Assembly: GCA_027452265.1 (NCBI GenBank)
Contig: DAIDGR010000017.1
Location: 1-64,000 of the forward strand
DNA length: 64,000 nt
Direction of reading: 5' to 3'
DNA from: Caulobacteraceae bacterium
GTDB taxonomy: Bacteria; Pseudomonadota; Alphaproteobacteria; Caulobacterales; Caulobacteraceae
The number at the start of each line of letters is the position of its first letter. The stretch's first letter is position 1. The notes under the pieces were generated by a model. That model did not search any database, was not told the DNA's origin, and worked only from the letters and a program-made list of their open reading frames with translations. Below, piece by piece: positions 43,661 through 52,657 of the stretch. The position numbers were made by a program, and so were the translations under genes.

Positions 43661-44614
43661 ATGGACCTTCCGGACAACGCCATCTCCGCGCGCGGTCTCG
43701 TCAAGACCTATCCCGCCACCCGGACCATGCCGGCCATGCAGGCCCTCAAGGGCGTCGACCTGACCATTCCGCGCGGGGCGATCTTTGGGCTCCTGGGGCC
43801 GAACGGGGCGGGCAAGTCGACCTTCATCAACATTCTCGCCGGCCTGACCAAAAAGACCGCGGGCCGGGTGGAGATCTGGGGGCGCGATATTGATACGCGG
43901 GCCCGCGACGCCCGGGCCGCCATCGGCGTGGTGCCCCAGGAGATCGCCGCCGACGTCTTTTTCACCCCGCGCGAGTCGCTCGATGTCCAGGCCGGCCTCT
44001 ATGGGGTGCCCAAGGCCCAGCGGCGGACCGACGAACTTCTGGCGGCGCTCGGCCTCAGCGACAAGGCCGACGCCTATGTCCGGCAGCTATCGGGCGGCAT
44101 GAAGCGGCGTCTGATGGTGGCCAAGGCCATGGTCCACAACCCCCCGGTCCTGGTCCTGGATGAGCCGACCGCCGGGGTCGATGTGGAGCTGCGCCGTCAG
44201 CTCTGGGCCTATGTGGAGAGCCTCAACCGGCAGGGCGTCACCATTGTCCTGACCACCCATTATCTGGAGGAGGCGGAGGCCCTGTGCGACACCATCGCCA
44301 TCGTCAATCGCGGGCAGGTCGTCGCGTGTGAACCGACCGCTCAGCTGCTCAAGCGGCTGGACACCCGCACCGTGGTGGTGACGCCGGACACGGCCCTGGC
44401 CGCGGCGCCGCGTATCGGCGAGTTCGAGACCCGCCTGCGGCCCAATGGCGATCTCGCCGTGGCCTTCAAAAGCGCCGGCGCCGGGGTTGAACAGGTTCTC
44501 GCCCAAATCCGCGCCGCCGGCGTGACCATCCGCGACCTGCGCACCGAGGACCCGGACCTGGAGGACGTGTTCGTCGCCCTGACCTCGGATTCCCCGCGCC
44601 CCGAGGCCGCCTGA
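43661..44614 (+). CDS. ABC transporter ATP-binding protein (YadG/CcmA type), no adjacent permease
   Basis: A 317-residue ATPase. Walker A is LLGPNGAGKSTFIN, the ABC signature QLSGGMKRRLMVAKAM, Walker B VLVLDEPTAGVD and the H-loop TTHYLEEAEALCD. The C-terminal DRI domain (about 235-317) is of the ABC-2 exporter type. The start at 43661 (MDLPDNAIS) is favoured because the upstream frame lacks support. Such ATPases are normally followed by a six-TM ABC-2 permease; none is seen in the next genes, which lie on the other strand. Confidence 0.9.
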   Translation: MDLPDNAISARGLVKTYPATRTMPAMQALKGVDLTIPRGAIFGLLGPNGAGKSTFINILAGLTKKTAGRVEIWGRDIDTRARDARAAIGVVPQEIAADVFFTPRESLDVQAGLYGVPKAQRRTDELLAALGLSDKADAYVRQLSGGMKRRLMVAKAMVHNPPVLVLDEPTAGVDVELRRQLWAYVESLNRQGVTIVLTTHYLEEAEALCDTIAIVNRGQVVACEPTAQLLKRLDTRTVVVTPDTALAAAPRIGEFETRLRPNGDLAVAFKSAGAGVEQVLAQIRAAGVTIRDLRTEDPDLEDVFVALTSDSPRPEAA

Positions 44615-44649
44615 TCGTTCATCGCCCGCCCGTCTGGTGGGACGGCGCT

Positions 44650-45522
44650 CTAAAAAGCAGCCGAGCCGATCTCCCCGCCCGCTCCCAGCCAGGCGCGCTT
44701 CATGCCTCGGCTGTTGAACGGCATGGCGATCTCGCCGGCGGCGGAGAGGGCGATGAGGCCACCTTCGCCCGCGAGGGCCCCCACCTCGGCCAGGGTCGCC
44801 GTCGTCGCGGCCTCGAGAGACTGACCGCCAAAGCGCATGCGAAAGGCGATCTGCGCCCCGACCGCGGCGCGGATGAACATCTCGCCCTCGCCGGTGCAAG
44901 ATATGGCGGCGGTGTCGTCCGCCCACATGCCGGCGCCGGGGATCGGGGTGTCGCCGACCCGGCCGGGAAGCTTTCCAAACACGCCCCCGGTGGAGGTTCC
45001 CGCCGCCAGCGCCCCGCTCTCATCGAGCGCCACGCAGCCCACCGTTCCGGTCTGGGACGACGCACCGCCCTCGCCGCGGGGTGCGGCCGGAGTGAACCAG
45101 GTCGCGGGATCGGCAATCGTCTCCAGGCCTTCGTCGGCGGCGAAGGCGGCGGCTCCCTCGCCGGCCAGAAGCACGTGGCGGGTCCGCTCCATCACGGCCC
45201 GGGCGGCCTGAATGGGTGAGGCGAAGCCCCGCAGGGCCGCCACCGCCCCAACCCGCCGGGTCGGGCCGTGCATCAGGCTGGCGTCGAGTTCATAGACCCC
45301 GGCGCGGTTGGGCGAGGCGCCCCGTCCGGCCACATAGAGCCCTGAGTCCTCAAGGGCGGCGATCGTCTCCACGACCACATCCAGAGCCGGCGCGCCGCCG
45401 TTCAGCCGGTCGCGGCCGGCCTCCACGAGGCCCCGCATATGGGCGATCTGGCGCGAATAGTCGCGATCAGGGAGAGCGCCGGCTCCGCCATGCAGAACCA
45501 GACGCACGCGGTTCGAGGCCAT
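44650..45522 (-). CDS. Isoaspartyl peptidase / L-asparaginase (Ntn hydrolase)
   Basis: Cleaves isoaspartyl dipeptides and/or L-asparagine. The 290 residues from 45522 begin VRLVLHGGAGALPDRDYS, then GRGASPNRAGVYELDASLMHG, the nucleophile Thr160 at TGTVGCVALDESGALAAGTSTGG (self-cleavage before Thr) and DTPIPGAGMWAD. The C-terminal subunit is normal. It is produced as a precursor and cut to alpha and beta chains. The upstream frame to 45627 has no credible start. Confidence 0.9.
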   Translation of the reverse strand: MASNRVRLVLHGGAGALPDRDYSRQIAHMRGLVEAGRDRLNGGAPALDVVVETIAALEDSGLYVAGRGASPNRAGVYELDASLMHGPTRRVGAVAALRGFASPIQAARAVMERTRHVLLAGEGAAAFAADEGLETIADPATWFTPAAPRGEGGASSQTGTVGCVALDESGALAAGTSTGGVFGKLPGRVGDTPIPGAGMWADDTAAISCTGEGEMFIRAAVGAQIAFRMRFGGQSLEAATTATLAEVGALAGEGGLIALSAAGEIAMPFNSRGMKRAWLGAGGEIGSAAF

Positions 45523-45756
45523 CACGACGTCTCCAAACAGATCCGGAAATACCGGGCTTCGCGGCCTTCCGCGCGCCGGCGCCTTCCGATAGCCTCCCCG
45601 CGCCCGAAAACAAGCGGGCAAGAGCACGATGCGCTTTCGCGGACCGGGCGAAGCGTTGAATCGGGCTCTCTCTTCAAATTCCTGAGCGTGCGGCGACCCC
45701 CCTTATGGGTTCGGCCGCAAGGCAAGGCGCTCAAGGCGAGGAAACGCGAGGACGAG

Positions 45757-46755
45757 ATGAAGGCGCTCCTGAGCAAGGCCGTCGGCGGACCCGAAACCCT
45801 GGTTCTGGAGGACGTTCCAAGCCCGACGCCCGGGCCCGGCCAGGCGGTGATCCAGGTGAAGGCCTGTGGGGTGAACTATCCCGACGTGCTGATCATCGAG
45901 GACAAGTATCAGTTCCGCCCGCCCCGGCCCTTCTCGCCGGGGGGTGAGATGTCGGGTGTGGTCAAGGCTGTGGGCGAGGGCGTCACCGCGGTCAAACCCG
46001 GCGACCGGGTCCTGGCCAACAACACCGCCGGCGGAATGGCCGAGGAGGTCGCGGTGGACGCCGGGCGTCTGATCCCGATTCCCGACGCCATGCCGTTCGA
46101 CGAGGCGGCGGCCTTTATCATGACCTACGGCACCTCCTATTACGCCCTCAAGGACCGGGGCCATCTGAAGCCCGGCCAGTCCCTGCTGGTCCTGGGCGCG
46201 GCGGGCGGGGTGGGCCTCGCGGCCGTGGAGTTGGGCGTGGCCATGGGCGCGCGGGTGATCGCCGCGGCCTCGTCCGAAGACAAGGTGGCCCTGGCCAAGG
46301 CGCACGGCGCCGCCGAGGGCGTGGTCTATCCGTCCGGTCCGTTCGATCGCGAGGGCCAGAAGGCCCTGGCCGACCTCTTCAAGGGCGCCTGCGGCGCGGG
46401 CGGGGCCGACCTCGTCTATGACGGGGTGGGCGGCGACTATGCCGAAGCCGCCCTGCGGGCCATGGCCTGGGAGGGCCGCTTCCTGGTGGTCGGCTTCCCG
46501 GCCGGGATTCCGCGCATCCCGCTGAACCTGACCCTGCTCAAGGGCTGCGACATCGTCGGGGTGTTCTGGGGCGCCGCGGTGGCGCGCGACCCTGCCGCGC
46601 ACCGACGCAATGTCGGCGAACTGATGCAGCTCTACAGGGACGGTAAAATCCGTCCTCACGTCTCCGAACGCTTCTCCCTGGCCGACGGCGCCAAGGCCAT
46701 CGCTCACCTCGCCAGCCGCAACGCCATGGGCAAGGTCGTGGTGGTGATGGACTAG
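45757..46755 (+). CDS. Zinc-independent NADPH:quinone oxidoreductase (MDR family)
   Basis: A 332-residue medium-chain reductase. It starts MKALLSKAVGGPETLVLEDVPS, with the quinone-oxidoreductase motif VKACGVNYPDVLIIEDKYQFRPP and FSPGGEMSGVV. The NADPH loop LVLGAAGGVGLAAVELG is near residue 150. It lacks the structural and catalytic zinc cysteines of alcohol dehydrogenases. GAGG six bases before the ATG fixes the start. The SDR gene follows 50 bp downstream in the same direction. Confidence 0.88.
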   Translation: MKALLSKAVGGPETLVLEDVPSPTPGPGQAVIQVKACGVNYPDVLIIEDKYQFRPPRPFSPGGEMSGVVKAVGEGVTAVKPGDRVLANNTAGGMAEEVAVDAGRLIPIPDAMPFDEAAAFIMTYGTSYYALKDRGHLKPGQSLLVLGAAGGVGLAAVELGVAMGARVIAAASSEDKVALAKAHGAAEGVVYPSGPFDREGQKALADLFKGACGAGGADLVYDGVGGDYAEAALRAMAWEGRFLVVGFPAGIPRIPLNLTLLKGCDIVGVFWGAAVARDPAAHRRNVGELMQLYRDGKIRPHVSERFSLADGAKAIAHLASRNAMGKVVVVMD

Positions 46756-46805
46756 GTCCCGGAGGCAGGGAACACGCAGGACCGATTGGAGGGAAGGACG
46801 GGCCC

Positions 46806-47681
46806 ATGGCCAACAGACTGGACGGCAAGGTGGCGGTGATCACCGGGGGATGCTCAGGCATCGGCCTTGGAACGGTGGAGCTGTTCGTCGCGGAAGGGGC
46901 CAAGGTGGTGGCCGCCGATCTGCAACAGGAGAAGGGCGCCCGCCTTGAGGAGCGTTTCGCCGGGTCTGTGCGCTTCGCGCATTGCGACGTGACCCAGGAG
47001 GCGGACATCGCCGCCGCCTGCCGGCTTGCCGCCGAGGCCTTTGGCGGCCTGGACATCCTGTTCAACAACGCCGGCCATGCGGGTCTGCCGGGGGGCGTCG
47101 AAGGGATCGACGGGGAGGGCTGGGACAAGACCTTCGCGGTCCTGGTGCGGGGCCCGGCGCTCGGCATGAAGCATGCCCTGCCCCTGATGAAAGCGCGCGG
47201 CGGCGGCTCAGTCATCAATACCGCCTCGATCGCCGGTCTTCAGGCGGGCTGGGGGCCCCTGGCCTATTCGGCGGCCAAGGCGGCGGTGGTGCATATGAGC
47301 CGGTGCGCGGCGGCTGAGCTGTCGCCCCAACGCATCCGCGTCAACGCCATCTGTCCCGGCCTTATCGCCACCTCGATCTTCGGCGCGGCGCTGGGCCTGC
47401 CCCGGGAGGCAGCCGACCAGATGGCGGCCATGGTGGCGCAGAACGCGGCCATCGCCCAGCCGATCCCCAAGGCAGGCTTGCCGCAGGACATAGCCGCAGC
47501 GGCCCTCTATCTCGCCAGCGACGAGTCGGCCTTCGTCACCGGCACGCACATCGTCGTCGATGGCGGAATCACGATCGGCTCGCGCCACGCCTGGGATCCG
47601 ACGGCCGGCTCGCCCTTCGCGGCCATATTCGGCGCCACGGCCGAAGAGATGAGCGCCATGGCCAGCTCACGCGCGGGTTGA
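46806..47681 (+). CDS. Short-chain dehydrogenase/reductase (classical SDR)
   Basis: A 291-residue NAD(P)-dependent oxidoreductase with TGxxxGxG (ITGGCSGIGLG, residues 13-20), NNAGHAG, the catalytic Ser in INTASIAG and the YxxxK pair in YSAAKAA. An acidic residue after strand 2 (VVAADLQ) suggests NAD preference. The C-terminus has an Ala-rich tail after the common FVTGTHIVVDGGI. Substrate not evident. GGAGGGAAGG upstream supports the ATG. Confidence 0.9.
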   Translation: MANRLDGKVAVITGGCSGIGLGTVELFVAEGAKVVAADLQQEKGARLEERFAGSVRFAHCDVTQEADIAAACRLAAEAFGGLDILFNNAGHAGLPGGVEGIDGEGWDKTFAVLVRGPALGMKHALPLMKARGGGSVINTASIAGLQAGWGPLAYSAAKAAVVHMSRCAAAELSPQRIRVNAICPGLIATSIFGAALGLPREAADQMAAMVAQNAAIAQPIPKAGLPQDIAAAALYLASDESAFVTGTHIVVDGGITIGSRHAWDPTAGSPFAAIFGATAEEMSAMASSRAG

Positions 47682-47733
47682 GCGACGCAGCCGGAGTTCA
47701 CCTCCGCCTCCGTCCAGGCGTATAGAACGGCCC

Positions 47734-48666
47734 ATGGCGGTCGCCGCGCGCATCGATCCCAAGGCCTATTTCGCCCCGGACGACTGGGCGCGTCTGACCG
47801 CGCGTTCGTCTTGGAAGGGTCTGGCCCTGATCGGCCATTGCTGGGCGGTGATTGGCGCGGCCACCGTGATCGGCCTCATCTGGCCCCTGACCCTGCCCCT
47901 GATGATCGTCGTCATCGGCGCGCGCCAGCTCGGTCTCGCCATCCTGCTGCATGACGCCGCCCACGGGGCCCTGCACCCCAATCCGGCGATCAATGACGCG
48001 GCGGCCGAGTGGCTCTGCGGCGGCGGCGTCGCCAGCTATCGCAAATACCACCTGCAGCACCACAAGTTCGCGCAGCAGGCCGAAGACCCGGATCTTGTCC
48101 TCTCCGCGCCGTTTCCGATCAGCCGCGGGTCGTTCCGCCGCAAGGTGGTGCGCGACCTGACCGGTCAGACCTGGTTCAAGCAGCGCTTTGGCCGTCTCGT
48201 CGCCCGCCTCAAGGCGCGCCGGCCGGACGAGGCCGTGACGCCGATCCTGATCGAGGAGGCGGGACGGCAGCGTCGCTGGCTGATCGTCAATGGCGTGGCC
48301 ATTCTGGCCTTCACGGCCGCCGGCTACCCCTGGGGCTGGTTCGCCCTGTGGCTCGTCCCGCGCGCCACCTGGTTCCAGCTTGTGACGCGGATCCGCAACA
48401 TCGCCGAGCACGCCCTGGTGGCCAAGGACGAGCCCGACCCCCTGCGTCACGCCCGCACCACCCGCGCCAGCCTCCTCGAACGGGCCCTGATCGCGCCCTA
48501 CTATGTGAACTATCACTGCGAGCATCACATGGTGATGCACGTGCCCTGCTGGAGCCTGCCCCGCGCCCACCGCCTCCTGACCCGCGACGGGGTCCTGGCG
48601 CGGATGGAGACCGCGCCCGGCTATCTGCATGTGCTGCGGGCGGTGACCCAGACTCCCGCGCCCTAG
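47734..48666 (+). CDS. Fatty acid desaturase family protein
   Basis: An integral-membrane di-iron desaturase or hydroxylase of 310 residues. The three histidine boxes are HDAAH (about residue 73), HLQHHKF (about 107) and HCEHHMVMH (about 265). Hydrophobic segments flank the boxes (GLALIGHCWAVIGAATVIG, LPLMIVVIGARQLGLAIL, LAFTAAGYPWGWFALWL). It could act on fatty acids or carotenoids; no carotenoid genes are nearby. The YjbR gene follows after 13 bp. Confidence 0.87.
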   Translation: MAVAARIDPKAYFAPDDWARLTARSSWKGLALIGHCWAVIGAATVIGLIWPLTLPLMIVVIGARQLGLAILLHDAAHGALHPNPAINDAAAEWLCGGGVASYRKYHLQHHKFAQQAEDPDLVLSAPFPISRGSFRRKVVRDLTGQTWFKQRFGRLVARLKARRPDEAVTPILIEEAGRQRRWLIVNGVAILAFTAAGYPWGWFALWLVPRATWFQLVTRIRNIAEHALVAKDEPDPLRHARTTRASLLERALIAPYYVNYHCEHHMVMHVPCWSLPRAHRLLTRDGVLARMETAPGYLHVLRAVTQTPAP

Positions 48667-48679
48667 CCGGGGACCCCGT

Positions 48680-49066
48680 ATGACCTTTGACGAGGTCCGC
48701 GCCGTCATTTTCTCCCTCCCCGGCGTGGAGGAGGGGAGGTCCTATGGATTTGCGTCCTTCAAGGTGAACGGCAAGTTCCTGACCCGACTCAGAGACGAGG
48801 ACGAAAGCCTCGTCTTGCTGGAGGTGAACTTCGACGAGCGCGAACTCCTGATCGAGGCCGAGCCCGCGACCTTCCACATCACGGATCACTATCGGAGCCA
48901 TCCCTCGGTCCTGGCGCGGATCGGCCCCCTGGACCCGGCCCGGCTACGTGGCTATCTCGAACGCCGCTGGCGTCGCATCGCGCCCCGGGCCCTGGTCAAG
49001 GCGCATGACGCAGGCGCCGGGACGAACCGTCCCGACGGCTCCGGGAGGGGCGGAGAGACCTCTTGA
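48680..49066 (+). CDS. MmcQ/YjbR family protein
   Basis: A 128-residue protein with the CyaY-like DNA-binding fold of the MmcQ/YjbR family: MTFDEVRAVIFSLPGVEEGRSYGFASFKVNGKFLTRL, then the ITDHYRSHPSVLARIGPLD block and an RGYLERRWRRIAPRALV helix. Function unproven; DNA binding has been suggested for some members. The C-terminal 18 residues are a Gly/Ser-rich tail. Confidence 0.85.
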   Translation: MTFDEVRAVIFSLPGVEEGRSYGFASFKVNGKFLTRLRDEDESLVLLEVNFDERELLIEAEPATFHITDHYRSHPSVLARIGPLDPARLRGYLERRWRRIAPRALVKAHDAGAGTNRPDGSGRGGETS

Positions 49067-49125
49067 CTTGAGCGCCCGGGTCAGGAGCTTTCTAGCCCTG
49101 GTGGCCGAGCCCAGCAGGAGCGTTC

Positions 49126-49770
49126 ATGACCGTCTCGTCGGATCCCGCATCTCACCCGACCCCGTCTCCCCAGACCTCTCCATGGGCCGCTCCGCCGCCG
49201 GCGCCGTCAGCGGCATACAAGCCCGCGGCCATCGCCTTGCATTGGTTGATTGCCGCCCTGATCGCCGCCCAGCTCGGCCTTGGCTGGTACATGAACGAGG
49301 TCCTGCCCGACCATTCCGCGGCCCAGGAGCAGATCGAGACCCTGCACATCTCTCTGGGCCTGACCCTGATGCTGGTGGTGGCCGTGCGCATCCTTTGGCG
49401 TCTGGCCAACCGGCCGCCGGCCCTGCCCGAGGATCTCAGCGCCTGGGAGAGGCGCCTGGCCCTGCTCGTCCATGTGGCGCTCTATGTCCTGATGGTGGGG
49501 ATTCCGCTCAGCGGCTGGGTGCTGGTATCGGGTCGCGGCCACCCGATCGGATTCTGGGGCTTCGCCTGGCCGGCCATTCCAGGCGTCGGGGTCCTGCCTC
49601 GGCCTGAGCTGCACCAGATCAAGCACCTTCACGTCTTCATCCTGATCTGGGCCCTGGTGGTGACCTGGGCCCTGCATGTCGCCGGCGCCTTCAAGCACCA
49701 GTTCGATGGCCACCCCGTGCTCTGGCGCATGGTCCCGTTCCTCAAGCGCCCCGCCGGCAAGCCGGACTGA
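49126..49770 (+). CDS. Cytochrome b561
   Basis: A di-heme inner-membrane electron carrier of 214 residues with four membrane segments. After a Pro/Ser-rich N-terminal tail of about 30 residues, the first segment starts with the heme His in IALHWLIAALIAAQLGLGW. Further histidines are in TLHISLGLTLML, LVHVALYVLMVGIPLSGW and IKHLHVFILIWALVVTWALHVAGAFKHQF. Electron partner unknown; a quinol or superoxide oxidase function is known for relatives. Confidence 0.88.
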   Translation: MTVSSDPASHPTPSPQTSPWAAPPPAPSAAYKPAAIALHWLIAALIAAQLGLGWYMNEVLPDHSAAQEQIETLHISLGLTLMLVVAVRILWRLANRPPALPEDLSAWERRLALLVHVALYVLMVGIPLSGWVLVSGRGHPIGFWGFAWPAIPGVGVLPRPELHQIKHLHVFILIWALVVTWALHVAGAFKHQFDGHPVLWRMVPFLKRPAGKPD

Positions 49771-49795
49771 CCGCCTGGCCGGCCGCCGCCGCGCA

Positions 49796-51685
49796 TCACG
49801 GCAAGACGATATTGAACCAGAAGTCGAAGCGATCGAGGCAGGCGAGGAGCTGGGCGAGGCCTTCCACACCCGGCCCGGCCACCCGACCGGAGGCGGTGGC
49901 GGCGGCCATGTCCAGGGCGCCTGAGACCAGCGCAATGAGGTCGGCGCGGCTGAGGCGCACCTCGGGGCCCGCAAGCTCGGTTTCGTGAGGGAGTTCGCCC
50001 GGAGAGATCGCGGCGTGGCGCAGAACCGCGTTCTCCACCCGCAGCGCGAAACGCGCCGCCACGTCCGTGAAGGCAAGGGTCAGGGCGAGGTCCAGCGTGT
50101 CGGCCCGCGCCGCGTCCAGGCGGACCGAGAGCGAGTCGAGCAGCTCGTCCGCCGGGAGGTCGCGTAGCTGTCCCAGGGCCCCCTGGCGCGGTTCCTCCGC
50201 GGCCGGTCGGGGGTTTCTCAGCTCCATGGCCCCCGTGAGATAAAAGTCGCGCCAGGGCCCGGACTCCGCCTGATAGCCAAGCTGTTCCAGGGCGTCGGCC
50301 TGGAGCTCGCGCGCGGCGACGTTGTCGGGATCGGCGAACACCAGATGGTTTACGACCTCGGCGACCCAGCGATAGTCGCCCGCCTCGAAGGCGACCCGCG
50401 CCTTGGCCAAAAGCGCCTCCGCCCCGCCGGCCAGATCCACGTAGCGACGCCCCGCCGCCTCGGGGGGATGGGGGTTCAAATGGGCCGGATTGCCGTCGAA
50501 CCAGCCCAGATAGCGTTGGTAGACCGCCTTGGCGTTGTGGCTGAGCGTTCCGTAATAGCCGCGGGTATGCCACTCGGCGCGGAGGCGGCTCGGCAGCTCG
50601 AGACGCTCGGCGATCTCGCTGGCCACCAGGCCGTGATTGGCCAGCCGCAGGGTCTGGTCGTGGATGAACTTGTAGAGGTCGCGCTGCTGACGCAGGAAGA
50701 GGTCGGCCTCGTCGCCGCCCCAGCGCGGCCAGTGATGGCTGGCGAACACCACGTCGGTCTCGCCGCCGAACAGACGCCGCGCCTCGTCGATATAGTGGCT
50801 CCACGCCTTGGCGTCCCGAACCTGCGCCCCGCGCGGCGTATAGATGTTGTGAAGCTGGCAGGAGCAGTTCTCCGCCATGCACAGGGCCCGGTGACGCGGA
50901 AAGAAGAAGTTCATCTCCGCCGGGGCCTCGGTGTCAGGCGTCACCTGGAAGACGATTTCGACCCCATCCAGGGTGAGGCGCTCACCGGTGCGGCCGATGC
51001 TGCGGGTTGGCGGGACGAGGCTGACCTGGCCGAGGGACACGCTCTTGCCCAGGCCGCAATCCACGTGCCCTTCGGGGCCGCGCGGGAGAAGCGAGCCATA
51101 CATGTAGGTGGCGCGACGGCCCATGGCGTTTCCCGCCAGGACATTCTCGCTGACCGCCGCCTTCAGGAAGCCTTCGGGCGCGACGATCTCCAGTCCGGCG
51201 GCGATATCGGCGTCGCTCAGCACCCCACGCACGCCGCCATAATGGTCCACGTGGCTGTGCGTATAGATGACCCCGGTGACCGGCTTGTCGCCGCGATGGG
51301 CGCGCATCAAGGCCAGCGCCGCGGCCGCCGGCTCCGCCGAAATCAGGGGGTCGATCACCAGATAGCCGCGCTCGCCCTCGACGAAGGTGATGTTGGAGAG
51401 ATCAAATCCCCGCACCTGATAGATCCCTGGCGTCACCTCGAAGAGACCGTGCCGGGCGTTGAGGCGCGCCTGACGCCAGAGGCCGGGATGGACCGTGTCG
51501 GGCGCCTTCGCCGCATCCAGAAACCCATAGGGAGCCATCGACCAGGCGCCGGGAATCGTGGCGTCGGCAATCGTGCCCATGAACCCACGATCAACCCGCG
51601 CGGCGTCCTGGCCGTCTTCCTTGGGCAGGAGGGCGGTCTGATTCGCCTTGCGCGTGGCCTCCGTGGCGTTTTTGGGTGCGTTCAT
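49796..51685 (-). CDS. Alkyl sulfatase (SdsA/BDS1 type)
   Basis: Hydrolyses alkyl sulfates such as SDS. The 629-residue protein has an N-terminal metallo-beta-lactamase domain with the THSHVDHYGGVRG zinc motif, further ligands in FFFPRHRALCMAENCSCQLHN and ASHHWPRWGG, an alkyl-sulfatase dimerisation domain and a C-terminal SCP2-like domain (about 510-629). No signal peptide is visible, so it is likely cytoplasmic, as in YjcS-like proteins. Located between the cytochrome b561 and the outer-membrane barrel gene. Confidence 0.92.
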   Translation of the reverse strand: MNAPKNATEATRKANQTALLPKEDGQDAARVDRGFMGTIADATIPGAWSMAPYGFLDAAKAPDTVHPGLWRQARLNARHGLFEVTPGIYQVRGFDLSNITFVEGERGYLVIDPLISAEPAAAALALMRAHRGDKPVTGVIYTHSHVDHYGGVRGVLSDADIAAGLEIVAPEGFLKAAVSENVLAGNAMGRRATYMYGSLLPRGPEGHVDCGLGKSVSLGQVSLVPPTRSIGRTGERLTLDGVEIVFQVTPDTEAPAEMNFFFPRHRALCMAENCSCQLHNIYTPRGAQVRDAKAWSHYIDEARRLFGGETDVVFASHHWPRWGGDEADLFLRQQRDLYKFIHDQTLRLANHGLVASEIAERLELPSRLRAEWHTRGYYGTLSHNAKAVYQRYLGWFDGNPAHLNPHPPEAAGRRYVDLAGGAEALLAKARVAFEAGDYRWVAEVVNHLVFADPDNVAARELQADALEQLGYQAESGPWRDFYLTGAMELRNPRPAAEEPRQGALGQLRDLPADELLDSLSVRLDAARADTLDLALTLAFTDVAARFALRVENAVLRHAAISPGELPHETELAGPEVRLSRADLIALVSGALDMAAATASGRVAGPGVEGLAQLLACLDRFDFWFNIVLP

Positions 51686-51838
51686 TGGTCAATCCCTCCG
51701 CGCCGCCCGGCCATCGGGGCGATCTGGTTTTCGAGTCTCCAACTTAATCCTACATGCCGGCAGTCCAGGGCCGCTTTTTTCTCGCGCCGCGAGCGGACCT
51801 TAAGCAAGACTGACCCGGCGGCGACGGGGGCCCGAAGG

Positions 51839-52639
51839 ATGCGGTTGACCGGGAATACGGGCGGGATGGCGCGGCTCGCCGGCGTGGCTATGGCCTTTGG
51901 CGCGGTCGTCGCCGGTGCGGGGCCCGCCCTGGCCCAGACCGATGAGATCCAGGTCTATAACGCCCAGATCGCCCCGCCCGGCGTGCTCAATCTCACCCTG
52001 CACGACAATTTCACGCCCGAGGGCCGCCTGACGCCGGACTTTCCCGGCGGCATCGTTCCCAATCATGCCTGGAATGGCGTTCCGGAATTCGCCTATGGCG
52101 TCACCGACTGGTTCGAGGCCGGGCTCTATCTCCCGCTCTACAGCCTGCCGTCGCCAGGCCATTTTCAGCTCGACGGCTTCAAGGTGCGGGCGCTGTTCGT
52201 CTCGCCCCACGCCGAGACCCGGACCTTCTTCTACGGGGTGAATTTCGAGTTCAGCTTCAATGAGGCCCATTGGGATCCTCACACCTACACCTCGGAGATC
52301 CGCCCGATCGTGGGCTGGCGCCTGGGCAAGGTGGACCTGATCTTCAATCCGATCCTGGACAATTCCTATATCGGGGTGAAACGCCTCGACTTCGCGCCCG
52401 AAAGCCGGATCGACTACAACTTCAACGACCTGTGGACCGTCGGGGTGGAGGCCTACGACGATTTCGGACAGATCAACGCGTTCGAACCGCCCCGCCTTCA
52501 GCAGCACCAGCTGTTCTGGGTCGTGGACTACAACGGCAAACCGATCAATGTGGAGGTCGGCGCCGGGGTCGGGCTGACGCCCAATACCGATGGTCTGGTG
52601 TTCAAACTGATCCTGTCCAAGGACATCGCCCGGTTCTGA
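51839..52639 (+). CDS. Putative outer-membrane beta-barrel protein
   Basis: A 266-residue secreted protein. A signal peptide ends near PALAQ. Mature sequence alternates aromatic and polar residues in short strands: LNLTLHDNF, AYGVTDWFEAGLYLPLY, FYGVNFEFSFN, WRLGKVDLIFNPI, LWTVGVEAYDDFG, LFWVVDYN, INVEVGAGVGL and a final LVFKLILSKDIARF ending in Phe, the usual barrel C-terminus. I do not recognise the family. A second ATG at 51866 gives a more typical signal peptide and may be the real start. Confidence 0.68.
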   Translation: MRLTGNTGGMARLAGVAMAFGAVVAGAGPALAQTDEIQVYNAQIAPPGVLNLTLHDNFTPEGRLTPDFPGGIVPNHAWNGVPEFAYGVTDWFEAGLYLPLYSLPSPGHFQLDGFKVRALFVSPHAETRTFFYGVNFEFSFNEAHWDPHTYTSEIRPIVGWRLGKVDLIFNPILDNSYIGVKRLDFAPESRIDYNFNDLWTVGVEAYDDFGQINAFEPPRLQQHQLFWVVDYNGKPINVEVGAGVGLTPNTDGLVFKLILSKDIARF

Positions 52640-52657
52640 ACCTGCCGTTCCGCCCGT

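Noticed and set aside
50345..51838. Long open frame joined to the outer-membrane barrel gene
   Set aside because: It is antisense to the well-supported alkyl sulfatase and encodes no recognisable domain; the signal peptide starts at 51839 or 51866.
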